Shown: positions 24,058 through 31,837 of the stretch, one piece after another
Layout: every line of letters begins with the position of its first letter
Numbering within the stretch: position 1 is the stretch's first letter
Assembly: GCA_050946275.1 (NCBI GenBank)
Contig: JBMNUM010000022.1
Coordinates: 1 to 31,837 of the forward strand
Source of the DNA: JBMNUM01 sp050946275
GTDB taxonomy: Bacteria > Actinomycetota > Coriobacteriia > Coriobacteriales > CADBOM01
Length of the DNA stretch: 31,837 nucleotides
Reading direction: 5' to 3'
Program-made: the position numbers and the translations under genes
The notes under the pieces: model-generated
Told to the model about the DNA's origin: nothing
What the model saw: only the letters and a program-made list of their open reading frames with translations
The model's database searches: none

Positions 24058-24942
24058 ATGACAAAGACCGAAAGCAAGAACAAGATACTCCGCGCGCTGC
24101 TCGTCGCCGTGCTGGGCGCGCTGCTGGCCTTCGCGCTGAGCGGCTGCGGCGGATCCAGCGACCAGGCGGCCGATAACGCGGCGGCTCCCGCCGGCGATGG
24201 CGAGACCATCACCGTCGCGGCGGTTCCCACGCCCCATGCCGAGATCCTCAACGACGTCGTCGCCCCGATTCTCGCCGAGCAGGGCTACCAGCTCGAGGTG
24301 AAGGAGTTCACCGACTACGTGCTTCCCAACACCTCGACCGAGGAGGGGGAGGTTGACGCCAACTACTTCCAGCACAAGCCGTACCTCGACGACTTCAACG
24401 CCGAGCAGGGCACGCATCTCGTCGACGTCGTGGCCGTCCACTACGAGCCGTTCGGCATCTACGCCGGCAAGGACAAGTCCCTGACGAGCCTCGACGACCT
24501 GCCCGATGGCGCGAGCGTCGCAGTCCCCAACGATCCGACCAACGAGGCACGTGCGCTCCTCCTGCTCCAGCAGGCCGGCCTGATCACGCTCGCCGATGAC
24601 GCCGGCATCACCGCCACCAAGGCAGACGTCGTCGACAATCCGAAGAACCTCGACATCATCGAGCTCGAGGCCGCGCAGACCGCGCATTCGCTCCAGGACG
24701 TCGACATCGCGGCCATCAACTCGAACTACGCGCTCGAGGCTGGGCTCAACGTCTCCAAGGACGCCATCGTCACCGAGAGCGCCGACAGCGAGGCCGCGCA
24801 GACCTACGCCAACCTGCTCGTCGTGAAGGAGGGCAACGAGAACAACCCGGGCATCCAGGCTCTGGCCGAGGCCCTGAACTCCGATGCCGTCCGCGATTAC
24901 ATCAACGACAAGTACGAGGGCGCCGTTCTCCCCATCTTCTAA
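24058..24942 (+). CDS. MetQ/NlpA-family substrate-binding lipoprotein
   Basis: The product has 294 residues from ATG 24058, preceded by GAGGGAG; the frame is open upstream from 23935 but without a ribosome-binding site. A basic start and hydrophobic core lead to the lipobox LSGC (Cys near residue 31), so the mature protein is lipid-anchored outside the membrane. The NlpA fold is evident in VAAVPTPHAEILNDVVAPIL, DYVLPNTSTEEGEVDANYFQHKPYLDDFN, HYEPFGIYAGK and PNDPTNEARALLLLQQAGLI. It most likely feeds the MetN/MetI-type transporter encoded divergently. Known ligands of the family are methionine and other amino acids or dipeptides; here the neighbours suggest an amino-acid conjugate. Confidence 0.94.
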   Translation: MTKTESKNKILRALLVAVLGALLAFALSGCGGSSDQAADNAAAPAGDGETITVAAVPTPHAEILNDVVAPILAEQGYQLEVKEFTDYVLPNTSTEEGEVDANYFQHKPYLDDFNAEQGTHLVDVVAVHYEPFGIYAGKDKSLTSLDDLPDGASVAVPNDPTNEARALLLLQQAGLITLADDAGITATKADVVDNPKNLDIIELEAAQTAHSLQDVDIAAINSNYALEAGLNVSKDAIVTESADSEAAQTYANLLVVKEGNENNPGIQALAEALNSDAVRDYINDKYEGAVLPIF

Positions 24943-24972
24943 TCGGCGCCGCACCACCCGCTACGCGAAAAG

Positions 24973-25007
24973 GGAACCCGGGCCAATCGGTCCGGGTTCC
25001 TTTCTTT
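24973..25007. terminator. Bidirectional terminator between MetQ-like and ligase genes
   Basis: GGAACCCGG (24973-24981) pairs with CCGGGTTCC (24992-25000) around an eight-base loop with a G-T closing pair. TTTCTTT follows on the plus strand and CTTTTC on the minus strand. Confidence 0.85.
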
Positions 25008-25044
25008 GCCTGCAGAATATGGCGTGTCAAATGCGCAGCGGGCG

Positions 25045-26043
25045 TTAGCCGCGGGCGACTGCGCGATCGAGGAGCTGGGTGAGGAAGTCGCCCAGGTCGA
25101 TGCCCGCAGCCGCGCAGGCGGCGGGCAGCAGCGAGCTGCGCGACATGCCGGGCGAGACGTCCACCTCGATGACGTTGGCGTGCTCGCCGTCCCAGATCAT
25201 GTCGACGCGGGCGACGTCGCGGCAGCGGAACGACTCGAAGATCTCGAGCGCCGCGTCCTCGATGGCCTTCAGCACCTCGGCGGCATCGGCGCCGTCGCGG
25301 GAGAGCGACTCCTCGCGAGGAGGAGCGAAGAACTCGACCTCGTCGGAGTCGAGACGGGCGGATGTGTCGAAGTACTCGTGCTTCGGAGCGATCTCGACGG
25401 GCGGGAGCACCTTGGCGTTGCCGTCCTCGTCCTCGATGACGGAGACGCCGACCTCGACGCCCTCGACCCACTCGCCCACGATGACCTCGTCGTCATACGA
25501 GAACGCGTCGAGGATGGCGGGAGCCAACTCGTCGAAGCACTTGACCTTGTGGAGTCCCATGGCGCTACCGCCGCAGGCGGGCTTCACCACGAGCGGGTAG
25601 CCGGAGAAGCGTCCCGCGATCTGCTCGAGCGTGCCCGCGGCACCCATCTCCTTGAATGCGTCGAGCGACATGCACACCTGGGGGAACCAGGACGCCGGGC
25701 CCGTGCCGTCCCCATGGGCGCGGTACGCGTCGAGCACGCAGACGACGTTGGCCTTGTTGCGCGTGCGGCGGCACACATGCGGCGTGCAGCCCACATAGGG
25801 GATGCCGAGCACCTCGAGCAGCGACTGGATCGTGCCGTCCTCGCCGTGCTTGCCGTGCAGCGCCACGTAGGCAACATCCGGCTTCTCGGCGCGCAGCGTG
25901 TCGACGAGGTCCGACGTCGTGTCGAGCGGCACCACCTCGTGGCCCGCCGCCGTCAGGATCTCGCACACGTTCTTGCCGCTGTTGAGGGAGAACTCGCGCT
26001 CGAACGATTGCCCTCCCATGAGCACTGCAACCTTGTAACCCAT
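25045..26043 (-). CDS. ddl: D-alanine-D-alanine ligase family protein (ATP-grasp)
   Basis: The product has 332 residues, the family length. It would join two D-amino acids for wall precursor synthesis in the cytoplasm. GGQSFERE (Glu15), HGKHGEDGTIQ, the phosphate-binding loop KPACGGSAMG, EYFDTSARLDSDEVEF in the omega-loop region, RVDMIW and VDVSPGMSRSSLLP are recognisable. It departs from E. coli DdlB in several spots: the E-x-N magnesium motif reads EVD, KPSREGSS reads KPACGGSA, and the usual AMDK region reads RTRNKANV. It is therefore either a divergent D-Ala-D-Ala ligase or a ligase with altered second-substrate choice. The aminotransferase gene ends 42 bp upstream, and both probably belong to one transcript. 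Confidence 0.85.
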   Translation of the reverse strand: MGYKVAVLMGGQSFEREFSLNSGKNVCEILTAAGHEVVPLDTTSDLVDTLRAEKPDVAYVALHGKHGEDGTIQSLLEVLGIPYVGCTPHVCRRTRNKANVVCVLDAYRAHGDGTGPASWFPQVCMSLDAFKEMGAAGTLEQIAGRFSGYPLVVKPACGGSAMGLHKVKCFDELAPAILDAFSYDDEVIVGEWVEGVEVGVSVIEDEDGNAKVLPPVEIAPKHEYFDTSARLDSDEVEFFAPPREESLSRDGADAAEVLKAIEDAALEIFESFRCRDVARVDMIWDGEHANVIEVDVSPGMSRSSLLPAACAAAGIDLGDFLTQLLDRAVARG

Positions 26044-26085
26044 CTTCGCTCCCTTCGTAAGGCGTGACGCGCGGTGCGCCCGCCG

Positions 26086-27333
26086 TTATTCCTCGATAGC
26101 CCCGGCCTTGATGAAGGCGCGGTACAGCTCCATGCGCTCCTCGATGACGAGCGCCAGACGTCGAATCGCCTCGTGGATGTTCTCGGGCGTCTCGTAGCAG
26201 AACGCCAGGCGCATCGAGCTCGTGCACCCTCCCGCGGCATCGCATCCCTTGCCCGGCACGTACGTGACGCCCTGCTCGAGAGCGAGCGACAGCATCTGGT
26301 CGGTGTCCACGAACCGCGGTAGCGTCACCCACAGGAAGAAGCCGCCGTCGGGATGCGTCCACTCCGCCTCGGGCGGGAAGAACTCCTCGAGAGCCGCCAG
26401 CATCGCATCGCGGCGCTCGGCATACTGCTTGCGCAGCGCCTCGAGCGTCTCGCGCCAGGGGGTATCGTTGAAGTAATGCTCCACGACCACCTGGTCGAGC
26501 GTCGAGCCGCAGAGGTCGGCGGCCTGCTTCGTGAGGTTGATCTTCGCGAGAATCGGCTTGGGCGCGATAATCCAGCCCGTGCGCACGCCCGGCGCGAACA
26601 TCTTCGACACGGTGCCGAGGTACACGACGTTGCCGTCCATGGAGCGCAGGCTGGCGATCGGCTCGCCCGAATAGCGCAGGCGGCCGTACGGATCGTCCTC
26701 GATGACGAGGATGCCATGCTTGTGCGCGACCTCGAGGAGGCGCTTGCGGCGCTCGAGCGACATCGTCACGCCGGCCGGGTTGTGGAAGTTCGGAATCGTG
26801 TAGATGAACTTCGGCTTGCGGTCGCCGAGTTTTTCGAGCTCCGCCTCGAGCAGGTCGATGCGCATGCCCTCGGAGTCGAGCTCGATGCCGTGAATGTCCG
26901 GCTGGTACTGCGAGAACGCCTGCAGGGTTCCCACGTAGGTCGGCGCCTCGAGGATGATCGGATCACCGGGGTCGATGAACGTCTTTCCGATGAGGTCGAG
27001 GGCCTGCTGGGCACCCGAGGTGATGATGATGTCGTCGGGCACCACGTGGATGTCGAGGTCCTCCATGAGGCCGCACACGACCTCGCGCGTCTCGACACGG
27101 CCGATGGACGAGCCATACTGCAGCGCCTTCACACCCTCCTCGTCGATCGCGGACTTCACGGCCTGCGCCACCGCATCCAGCGGAAGGACGCTGATCTCGG
27201 GCATGCCGCCGGAAAGCGAGATGACGTCGGAGCGCGATGCCGCAGCGAACAGGTCGCGCACGGCGCTGCGGCGGATGCTGTGCATGCGCTCCGCGTACTT
27301 ATCGGTCCACTCGTCGAAAACCATTCTCGTCAT
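26086..27333 (-). CDS. PLP-dependent aminotransferase, class I/II (Aro8/LysN-like)
   Basis: The product has 415 residues. Fold-type I features are LSGGMPEISVLPLD, the YGSSIGRVETREVV segment, IITSGAQQALDLIGK (cofactor phosphate), NFHNPAGVTMS, DDPYGRLRYSG and the Schiff-base Lys in GTVSKMFAPGVRTGW. The start MTRMVFDEWTDKYAERM and overall pattern match the 2-aminoadipate/aromatic/branched-chain aminotransferases related to MocR C-terminal domains, without a DNA-binding part. The amino donor and acceptor cannot be told from sequence. AGAAGG lies upstream of ATG 27333. It sits between the small HxxEH gene (62 bp) and the ligase gene (42 bp). Confidence 0.93.
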   Translation of the reverse strand: MTRMVFDEWTDKYAERMHSIRRSAVRDLFAAASRSDVISLSGGMPEISVLPLDAVAQAVKSAIDEEGVKALQYGSSIGRVETREVVCGLMEDLDIHVVPDDIIITSGAQQALDLIGKTFIDPGDPIILEAPTYVGTLQAFSQYQPDIHGIELDSEGMRIDLLEAELEKLGDRKPKFIYTIPNFHNPAGVTMSLERRKRLLEVAHKHGILVIEDDPYGRLRYSGEPIASLRSMDGNVVYLGTVSKMFAPGVRTGWIIAPKPILAKINLTKQAADLCGSTLDQVVVEHYFNDTPWRETLEALRKQYAERRDAMLAALEEFFPPEAEWTHPDGGFFLWVTLPRFVDTDQMLSLALEQGVTYVPGKGCDAAGGCTSSMRLAFCYETPENIHEAIRRLALVIEERMELYRAFIKAGAIEE

Positions 27334-27395
27334 GCGAATTACCTTCTATCGCGTATCTGAAATGAGCCGGGATGTCCTCTGGCCCATTCTCGAAA

Positions 27396-27836
27396 TCATA
27401 TCTCCTCAATATATTGTGCCACCAGCTGGCATGCTGCAAGCATTCCCTCCCCGGTGGCGGCGCAGTCCGTGCTCGAAAGGGTGATGCGCGCGAGGCCGCG
27501 CCGGCGGTCAAGCCAGACCGTGTAGCCGGCGATGGGATCGCCCGGCTCCGCGCGACGCTCGACGAGCAGGTCGATCGCGACGTGCTCGACCAGATGGGGC
27601 ATCGTCATCGGCTCGTCGTCATCGTCGTCCGATGTGCACGTGTGCTCCGCGAGTGTCGGCCGCACGGCTTGGAGCGCAGCGACTAGCGCAGGAGAGGCGG
27701 TGTCGCCGCCTCGGACGCGGAGCTTGAAGTCGACGGCCCCGCTCCTCGCGCGGACATCGACGAGCTCCAGCCGGCCGCCTGCGAACGCGGCGGGCAGCGT
27801 CGAGCGCAACGAGCGCAGGTTGGGAACTTCAGCCAT
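27396..27836 (-). CDS. Small protein with an HxxEH motif, function unknown
   Basis: The product has 146 residues from ATG 27836. This start overlaps the end of the upstream hemolysin-family gene by eight bases (ATGGCTGA), implying translational coupling, and has GGAG upstream; an ATG at 27857 lacks a ribosome-binding site. There is no signal peptide or membrane segment. An acidic run (DDDDDE, about residues 70-75) precedes PHLVEHVAIDLL (80-91). HxxEH with a helix after it resembles a segment of the cyanophycin synthetase N-terminal region and also the inverted zinc motif of M16 peptidases, but the rest gives no assignment. A C-terminal helix follows TGEGMLAACQLV. I do not recognise a named family with certainty. 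Confidence 0.75.
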   Translation of the reverse strand: MAEVPNLRSLRSTLPAAFAGGRLELVDVRARSGAVDFKLRVRGGDTASPALVAALQAVRPTLAEHTCTSDDDDDEPMTMPHLVEHVAIDLLVERRAEPGDPIAGYTVWLDRRRGLARITLSSTDCAATGEGMLAACQLVAQYIEEI

Positions 27837-29166
27837 GCCGGGATGCTCCGCTCGCATCGTCGGGGCCGGGAGCTTCCCCGTCCCCCTCCTCGTGCATCTC
27901 GACCTTCAGGAACGAGATGCGGCGGCGGCGCATCGACTGCACCGTGATGTTCATCGGGCCGATGGTGAAGCGGTCGCCGATCACGGGAATGAAGTCGATC
28001 GTGTCCATGAGCCAGCCGGCGACCGTGTCGTACTCGTCGGACTCCTCGATGGGCAGGCCCTCCTCGATGGCGTCGTCCACAGGCAGGCGCCCGTCGATGA
28101 CCCACTCGTTATCGCCGAGCTTGGTGATGTACTTGCGGTCGGGATCGTACTCGTCGGCGATCTCGCCCACGACCTCCTCGACGATGTCCTCGATCGAGAG
28201 CAGACCCGCCGTGCCGCCATACTCGTCGACGACGATGACGAGCTGGTTGTGCTCGCTTTGCATCTCGCTGAGCAACGGCAGGATGTCCTTCGTCTCGGGG
28301 ACGAACACCGGCTCGCGCATGTACTCGGTCACGAGGTCGTGCTCGCGATCGTCCATGATCGGCACGAGCAGGTCCTTGACCATGGCGACGCCGATGATCT
28401 TGTCGTGGTCCTCGTGGAACACGGGGATGCGCGAGTAGCCCGTGCCGCGCATGCGCTCGATGACCTGCTTGACCGTCATCGTGTCCTCCACGAGCTGCAT
28501 GTCGACGCGGGACACCATGATCTCGCGGGCGACGGTGTCGCCGAGGTCGAAGATCTCGCCGATCATGCGCTTCTCCTCGTCGAGCAGCGTCTCCTGCTCG
28601 TTGACGAGGATCTTGATCTCCTCCTCCGAGACGGGCGATTGGTCATCGCTCGACCGCACGTGCAGGAGCTTGGCGACCGCATTCGTCGAAGACTGGAGCA
28701 GCTTGACGAGCGGACGCGTGCACAGCTCGAAGACGTGCATGGACTTCGCCAGCTTGATGGCGACCTTCTCGGAGTTGGCCATGCCGATGCGCTTGGGCAG
28801 CAGCTCGCCGAAGACGAGCGTGATGTAGGCGATGAGCAGCGTCATGAACGCGACGGCGATGAAGCTGGCCGCCGAGGGGTTGACGCCGAGGGAGACGAGC
28901 CAGCGCGCGATGGGGTCCGAGACCGCCGTGGCCGAAACCGCGGACGCGCAGAAGCTCGCGATGGTGATGCCGACCTGCATGGCCGCGAACATGCGGTCCG
29001 TGTCGCCGGCGACCTTCATCGCCATCTCGGCACCGGGGACGCCCTGGTCGATGGCCTCCTGCAGCTTGGCCTTGCGCGCGTTGACCATCGCCATCTCGGC
29101 CATGCAGAAATACCCGTTCAACAGCACGAGCAGGATGAGGATGATGATGCAGATGGCTACGAACAC
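27829..29166 (-). CDS. Hemolysin-family / CNNM-CorC membrane protein (DUF21, two CBS, CorC_HlyC)
   Basis: The product has 445 residues from GTG 29166, chosen because GGAGGTG lies six bases upstream; an in-frame TTG at 29187 would place that site inside the gene. The DUF21 membrane domain (about 1-185) has around three to four membrane helices with NGYFCMAEMAMVNARKAKL and FGELLPKRIGMAN. Two CBS domains follow (about 205-330; RIPVFHEDHDKIIGVAMVKDLL and VVDEYGGTAGLLSIEDIVEEVVGEI), then the CorC_HlyC transporter-associated domain (about 345-425; DGRLPVDDAIEEGL). The family includes magnesium/cobalt efflux proteins; the hemolysin label is historical. The gene overlaps the HxxEH gene and follows purE by 194 bp. 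Confidence 0.93.
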   Translation of the reverse strand: MFVAICIIILILLVLLNGYFCMAEMAMVNARKAKLQEAIDQGVPGAEMAMKVAGDTDRMFAAMQVGITIASFCASAVSATAVSDPIARWLVSLGVNPSAASFIAVAFMTLLIAYITLVFGELLPKRIGMANSEKVAIKLAKSMHVFELCTRPLVKLLQSSTNAVAKLLHVRSSDDQSPVSEEEIKILVNEQETLLDEEKRMIGEIFDLGDTVAREIMVSRVDMQLVEDTMTVKQVIERMRGTGYSRIPVFHEDHDKIIGVAMVKDLLVPIMDDREHDLVTEYMREPVFVPETKDILPLLSEMQSEHNQLVIVVDEYGGTAGLLSIEDIVEEVVGEIADEYDPDRKYITKLGDNEWVIDGRLPVDDAIEEGLPIEESDEYDTVAGWLMDTIDFIPVIGDRFTIGPMNITVQSMRRRRISFLKVEMHEEGDGEAPGPDDASGASRHG

Positions 29167-29360
29167 GACGTCACCTCCGAACCGCAAGGCCGAAGAGGCG
29201 CACGAAGTCGAAGGGTCGGCGAGATTGCAGCCGGCGAGTACGATAACCGCATCGAGCGGACGAGCGTGCGCACGCGAGCGAAAGCTCGACAGCGGCTAGC
29301 GCGCCAGCAGATGCGATTGCATCGTCGAGGGCCTGAGTCCGATAAATCCATCACCGTCAC

Positions 29361-29819
29361 CTACTGGGCCTGCTCGGCCTTGAAGGCGGCGAACTTCTCC
29401 GCGAGAGCGGTGTCGCCGGTCGCGATGATCTGAATCGCGAGCAGCGCGGCGTTGCGGGAGCCGTTGATGGCGACGCACGCCACCGGAACGCCCTTGGGCA
29501 TCTGGACGATCGACAGCAGCGAGTCGAGGCCGCCCAGGTCGCTCGTCTTCATGGGGACGCCGATGACGGGAAGCGTCGTGTGCGATGCGACGACGCCGGG
29601 GAGCGCGGCCGCCTTGCCAGCTGCGCCGATGATGACCTTCATGCCGCGGGCTGCTGCGCCCTTCGACCACTCCGCCACCTTCTCGGGGGCACGATGGGCC
29701 GATGCGATGATCAGCTCGTAGGGAACACCGAACTCCTCGAGGGTGTCGGTGCACGCCTGCATTGCCTCGGAGTCGGACTTCGACCCCATGATGATTCCGA
29801 CCAGTGGTTCGCCTGGCAT
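29361..29819 (-). CDS. purE: N5-carboxyaminoimidazole ribonucleotide mutase
   Basis: The product has 152 residues, standard for class I PurE. It moves the carboxyl group of N5-CAIR to give CAIR in purine synthesis. The signatures are GIIMGSKSDSEAM (10-20), the active-site IIASAHRAPEK (38-48) and GAAGKAAALPGVVAS with TLPVIGVPM. AAGGGGA is about 11 bases before ATG 29819; a nearer ATG in between is out of frame. No other purine gene lies in the window. The 194 bp downstream contains a CGAGC-GAAA-GCTCG hairpin (near 29275-29290) but no clear terminator. Confidence 0.97.
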   Translation of the reverse strand: MPGEPLVGIIMGSKSDSEAMQACTDTLEEFGVPYELIIASAHRAPEKVAEWSKGAAARGMKVIIGAAGKAAALPGVVASHTTLPVIGVPMKTSDLGGLDSLLSIVQMPKGVPVACVAINGSRNAALLAIQIIATGDTALAEKFAAFKAEQAQ

Positions 29820-30003
29820 TTGGTCATTTCCCCTTTCGAAAAAAGTCGTTTCGAACCGCTCCGCTGACTCTCGGCGCGGTAGACCGGCTCGTTGGGCTTA
29901 CCGCTCGCCCGAGCTGGCCAGCACCAATGATACCATGCACTCAAAACGAGAACGGCCGTCTGGGGAGCGATTTCCCCCGGTGAGGACGAAAGCGCGGCAC
30001 GCG

Positions 30004-31800
30004 ATGGGCAAGACGCAGACAACGGAAGAGTATCGCCGCAGGGTCGAGCAGACCCCGTACGTGAGCAGTTGCGTCGTCATCGACGACGAGATCGTGCTCG
30101 CGTCGGGCGAGACCATCAGCGACGTCACCGTCGCCTACGACGCATGGGGCACGCTCAACGAGGCGCGCGACAACGTCATCCTCGTCGAGCATGCGCTCTC
30201 GGGCAACTCGCACTGCGCAGACGCGTTCCGCAAGGGCGAGTTCAAGGAGGGTTGGTGGAACCGGCTCATCGGGCCGGGCAAGGCCATCGACACAGACAAG
30301 TACTACGTCATCTGCTCGAACGTCCTCGGAGGCTGCTCGGGAACGACCGGCCCCTCGTCGATCAATCCCGCCACGGGCAAGCCGTACGGCATGAGCTTCC
30401 CCGTTGTCACCGTCAAGGACATGGTGATGGTGCAGCACCGGATGCTGCAGATCATGGGAATCGACCATCTCGCCGCGGTCATCGGCGGCTCGCTCGGCGG
30501 CATGCAGACGCTCGTGTGGGCCAAGAAGTTCCCCGAGATGGTCGAGCGCTGCATCGCCATCGCCACGACCTGGCGCACGTCGGCGCAGTCCATCGCGTTC
30601 AACGAGGTGGGCCGCCGCGCAATCATCAACGACCCGCTGTTCAACAGCGGCGACTACGACAAGGACGTCCCGCCCGCCAACGGCCTGGCCATCGCGCGCA
30701 TGATCGGGCACATCACGTACCTGTGCGAGGAGTCAATGAACCGCAAGTTCGGCCGCGAGCTCGTCGGCGAGCGCCCGGGCTTCACCATGGGCAAGGAGTT
30801 CCAGGTCGAGAGCTACCTCGAGCACCAGGGCTACAAGTTCGTCGACCGTTTCGACGCGAACGCGTACCTCTACATCACGCGCGCCATCGACTACTTCTCG
30901 CTGTGCCACTCGTGCGAGGCGATCACGCGGCGCTTCAAGGACTCGCCCGTCAAGTTCTACATCCTGTCGTTCGATTCGGACTGGCTCTTCCCCACCAACC
31001 AGATGGAGGAGCTGCTCTTCGCGCTGACCACGGCCGGCGTCGACGCGACGTTCGCCGAGCTCAGCTATCCCTTCGGGCACGACTCGTTCCTGCTCGAGGA
31101 GGAGATTCAGAGCCAGTACCTGCGCGCGTTCCTCGACGACGGCGTGCTCGACGAGGACACCGTCGAGGAGGGGCCGATCGGGCGTCATCACAAGTCGATG
31201 GACGAGCGCGCCGACCTCATGGCGATCACGCAGCACGTGAAGGAGGGCAGCCGTGTCCTCGACCTCGGATGCGGCGACGGCCTGCTGCTCGACTGGCTGC
31301 GCGCGAACCGCGGCTGCTCGGTGTATGGCGTGGACTTCGACGAGGAGGAGGTCATCGCGACCTCGAGCCGCAACATCCCCGTGCTCAAGCACGACCTCGA
31401 CCGCGGGCTGCCGATGTTCCCGGACAAGTCGTTCGACGTCGTGATCCTGTCGCTCGCGCTCATGCAGCTCAAGCATCCGGAGCGCTTGTTCCGCGAGATG
31501 CTGCGCGTGGGCAAGAAGGTCATCGTCGCGTTCCCGAACTTCGGTTACTGGCGCCTGCGAAACTACCTCATGTTCAAGGGCCGCATGCCCGTGGGCACGT
31601 CGATTCCCTACACGTGGTATGAGACGCCGAACATCCATCACACGACGCTGCTCGACTTTCGCGACTTCGTGCGCGACAACGGCGGCGTGATCGACTGCGA
31701 GAACTACATGCGCGAGCGCGGCGGAAACCTCACGGAAATCAACTTCATGCCGAACATGCGCGCCGACACGATCATCACGGTCGCCCACAGCGCCGAGTAG
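30004..31800 (+). CDS. MetX-MetW fusion: homoserine O-acyltransferase joined to a MetW methyltransferase-like domain
   Basis: The product has 598 residues from ATG 30004; the frame is open from 29743 but the upstream part covers the purE control region. No strong ribosome-binding site precedes the start, and GTG 29980 is an alternative. The alpha/beta-hydrolase MetX part (about 15-385) has the nucleophile Ser163 in GGSLGGMQ, Asp326 in FDSDWLFP and His359 in GHDSF, a complete triad. It acylates homoserine for methionine synthesis. After a short linker, the MetW domain (about 400-598) has the SAM-type loop RVLDLGCGDGLLLDWL (from Arg417), FDVVILSLALMQL and FPNFGYWRLR. The two are usually separate adjacent genes. 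The last 37 bases of the window show nothing further. Confidence 0.94.
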   Translation: MGKTQTTEEYRRRVEQTPYVSSCVVIDDEIVLASGETISDVTVAYDAWGTLNEARDNVILVEHALSGNSHCADAFRKGEFKEGWWNRLIGPGKAIDTDKYYVICSNVLGGCSGTTGPSSINPATGKPYGMSFPVVTVKDMVMVQHRMLQIMGIDHLAAVIGGSLGGMQTLVWAKKFPEMVERCIAIATTWRTSAQSIAFNEVGRRAIINDPLFNSGDYDKDVPPANGLAIARMIGHITYLCEESMNRKFGRELVGERPGFTMGKEFQVESYLEHQGYKFVDRFDANAYLYITRAIDYFSLCHSCEAITRRFKDSPVKFYILSFDSDWLFPTNQMEELLFALTTAGVDATFAELSYPFGHDSFLLEEEIQSQYLRAFLDDGVLDEDTVEEGPIGRHHKSMDERADLMAITQHVKEGSRVLDLGCGDGLLLDWLRANRGCSVYGVDFDEEEVIATSSRNIPVLKHDLDRGLPMFPDKSFDVVILSLALMQLKHPERLFREMLRVGKKVIVAFPNFGYWRLRNYLMFKGRMPVGTSIPYTWYETPNIHHTTLLDFRDFVRDNGGVIDCENYMRERGGNLTEINFMPNMRADTIITVAHSAE

Positions 31801-31837
31801 CGAGGCGACGCAAGGCCATCCGACAACGCAAGCGGGG

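Noticed and set aside
29743..30003. An N-terminal extension of the MetX-MetW protein
   Set aside because: The extra 87 codons overlap the purE start and its control region, and their translation does not resemble any MetX N-terminus.

Overview
The window is high-GC, densely coded bacterial DNA. Its gene content points to an anaerobic, gut-type actinobacterium of the class Coriobacteriia, probably Eggerthellaceae-like. The evidence is a cofactor-rich molybdopterin enzyme of the acetylene hydratase/catechol dehydroxylase branch, several secreted peptidoglycan hydrolases carrying CWB2 cell-wall-binding repeats, a YtxH protein, and ordinary Gram-positive ribosomal and wall genes. The taxonomic call is inference from content, not from a marker gene comparison.

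Layout. (1) 1-4022 (-): a molybdopterin oxidoreductase that is complete at its N-terminus and runs off the left edge. Its catalytic part (about 740 residues) is followed by at least 570 residues of aromatic octad (OCRE-like) and 77-residue repeats. (2) 4370-11545 (-): four paralogous secreted wall hydrolases, each with three CWB2 repeats followed by a different catalytic domain (GH25, GH25, GH73, amidase_3). They are punctuated by two copies of a roughly 166-bp palindromic element. (3) 11854-13143 (-): an MtaD-type amidohydrolase, divergent from a class A penicillin-binding protein (13367-15673, +) with an acidic and ETGGGG-repeat tail. (4) 15674-16119: an intergenic region rich in repeats and hairpins. 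(5) 16120-18411 (-): glmM and the rplM-rpsI ribosomal operon, then a YtxH gene (+). (6) 19319-24942: a five-gene minus-strand operon (opine dehydrogenase, Asp/Glu racemase-like enzyme, MetN-like ATPase, MetI-like permease, LysR regulator), divergent from a MetQ-like lipoprotein (+). (7) 25045-29819 (-): a D-Ala-D-Ala ligase-family protein, a PLP aminotransferase, a small HxxEH protein, a CNNM/CorC hemolysin-family protein and purE. (8) 30004-31800 (+): a MetX-MetW fusion.

How the genes fit together. Wall metabolism is the main theme: glmM makes the amino-sugar precursor, the ligase joins D-amino acids, the PBP polymerises and cross-links, and the four CWB2 enzymes cut or remodel the wall from outside. 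A second theme is amino-acid and sulfur metabolism (MetXW, MtaD-like deaminase, MetNIQ-type transporter, aminotransferase).

The most unusual items are the molybdoenzyme with a giant OCRE-like repeat tail, the opine dehydrogenase/racemase/MetNIQ locus, the palindromic element pair, and a competing-hairpin intergenic region. No tRNA, rRNA, CRISPR array, insertion sequence or phage gene was recognised.
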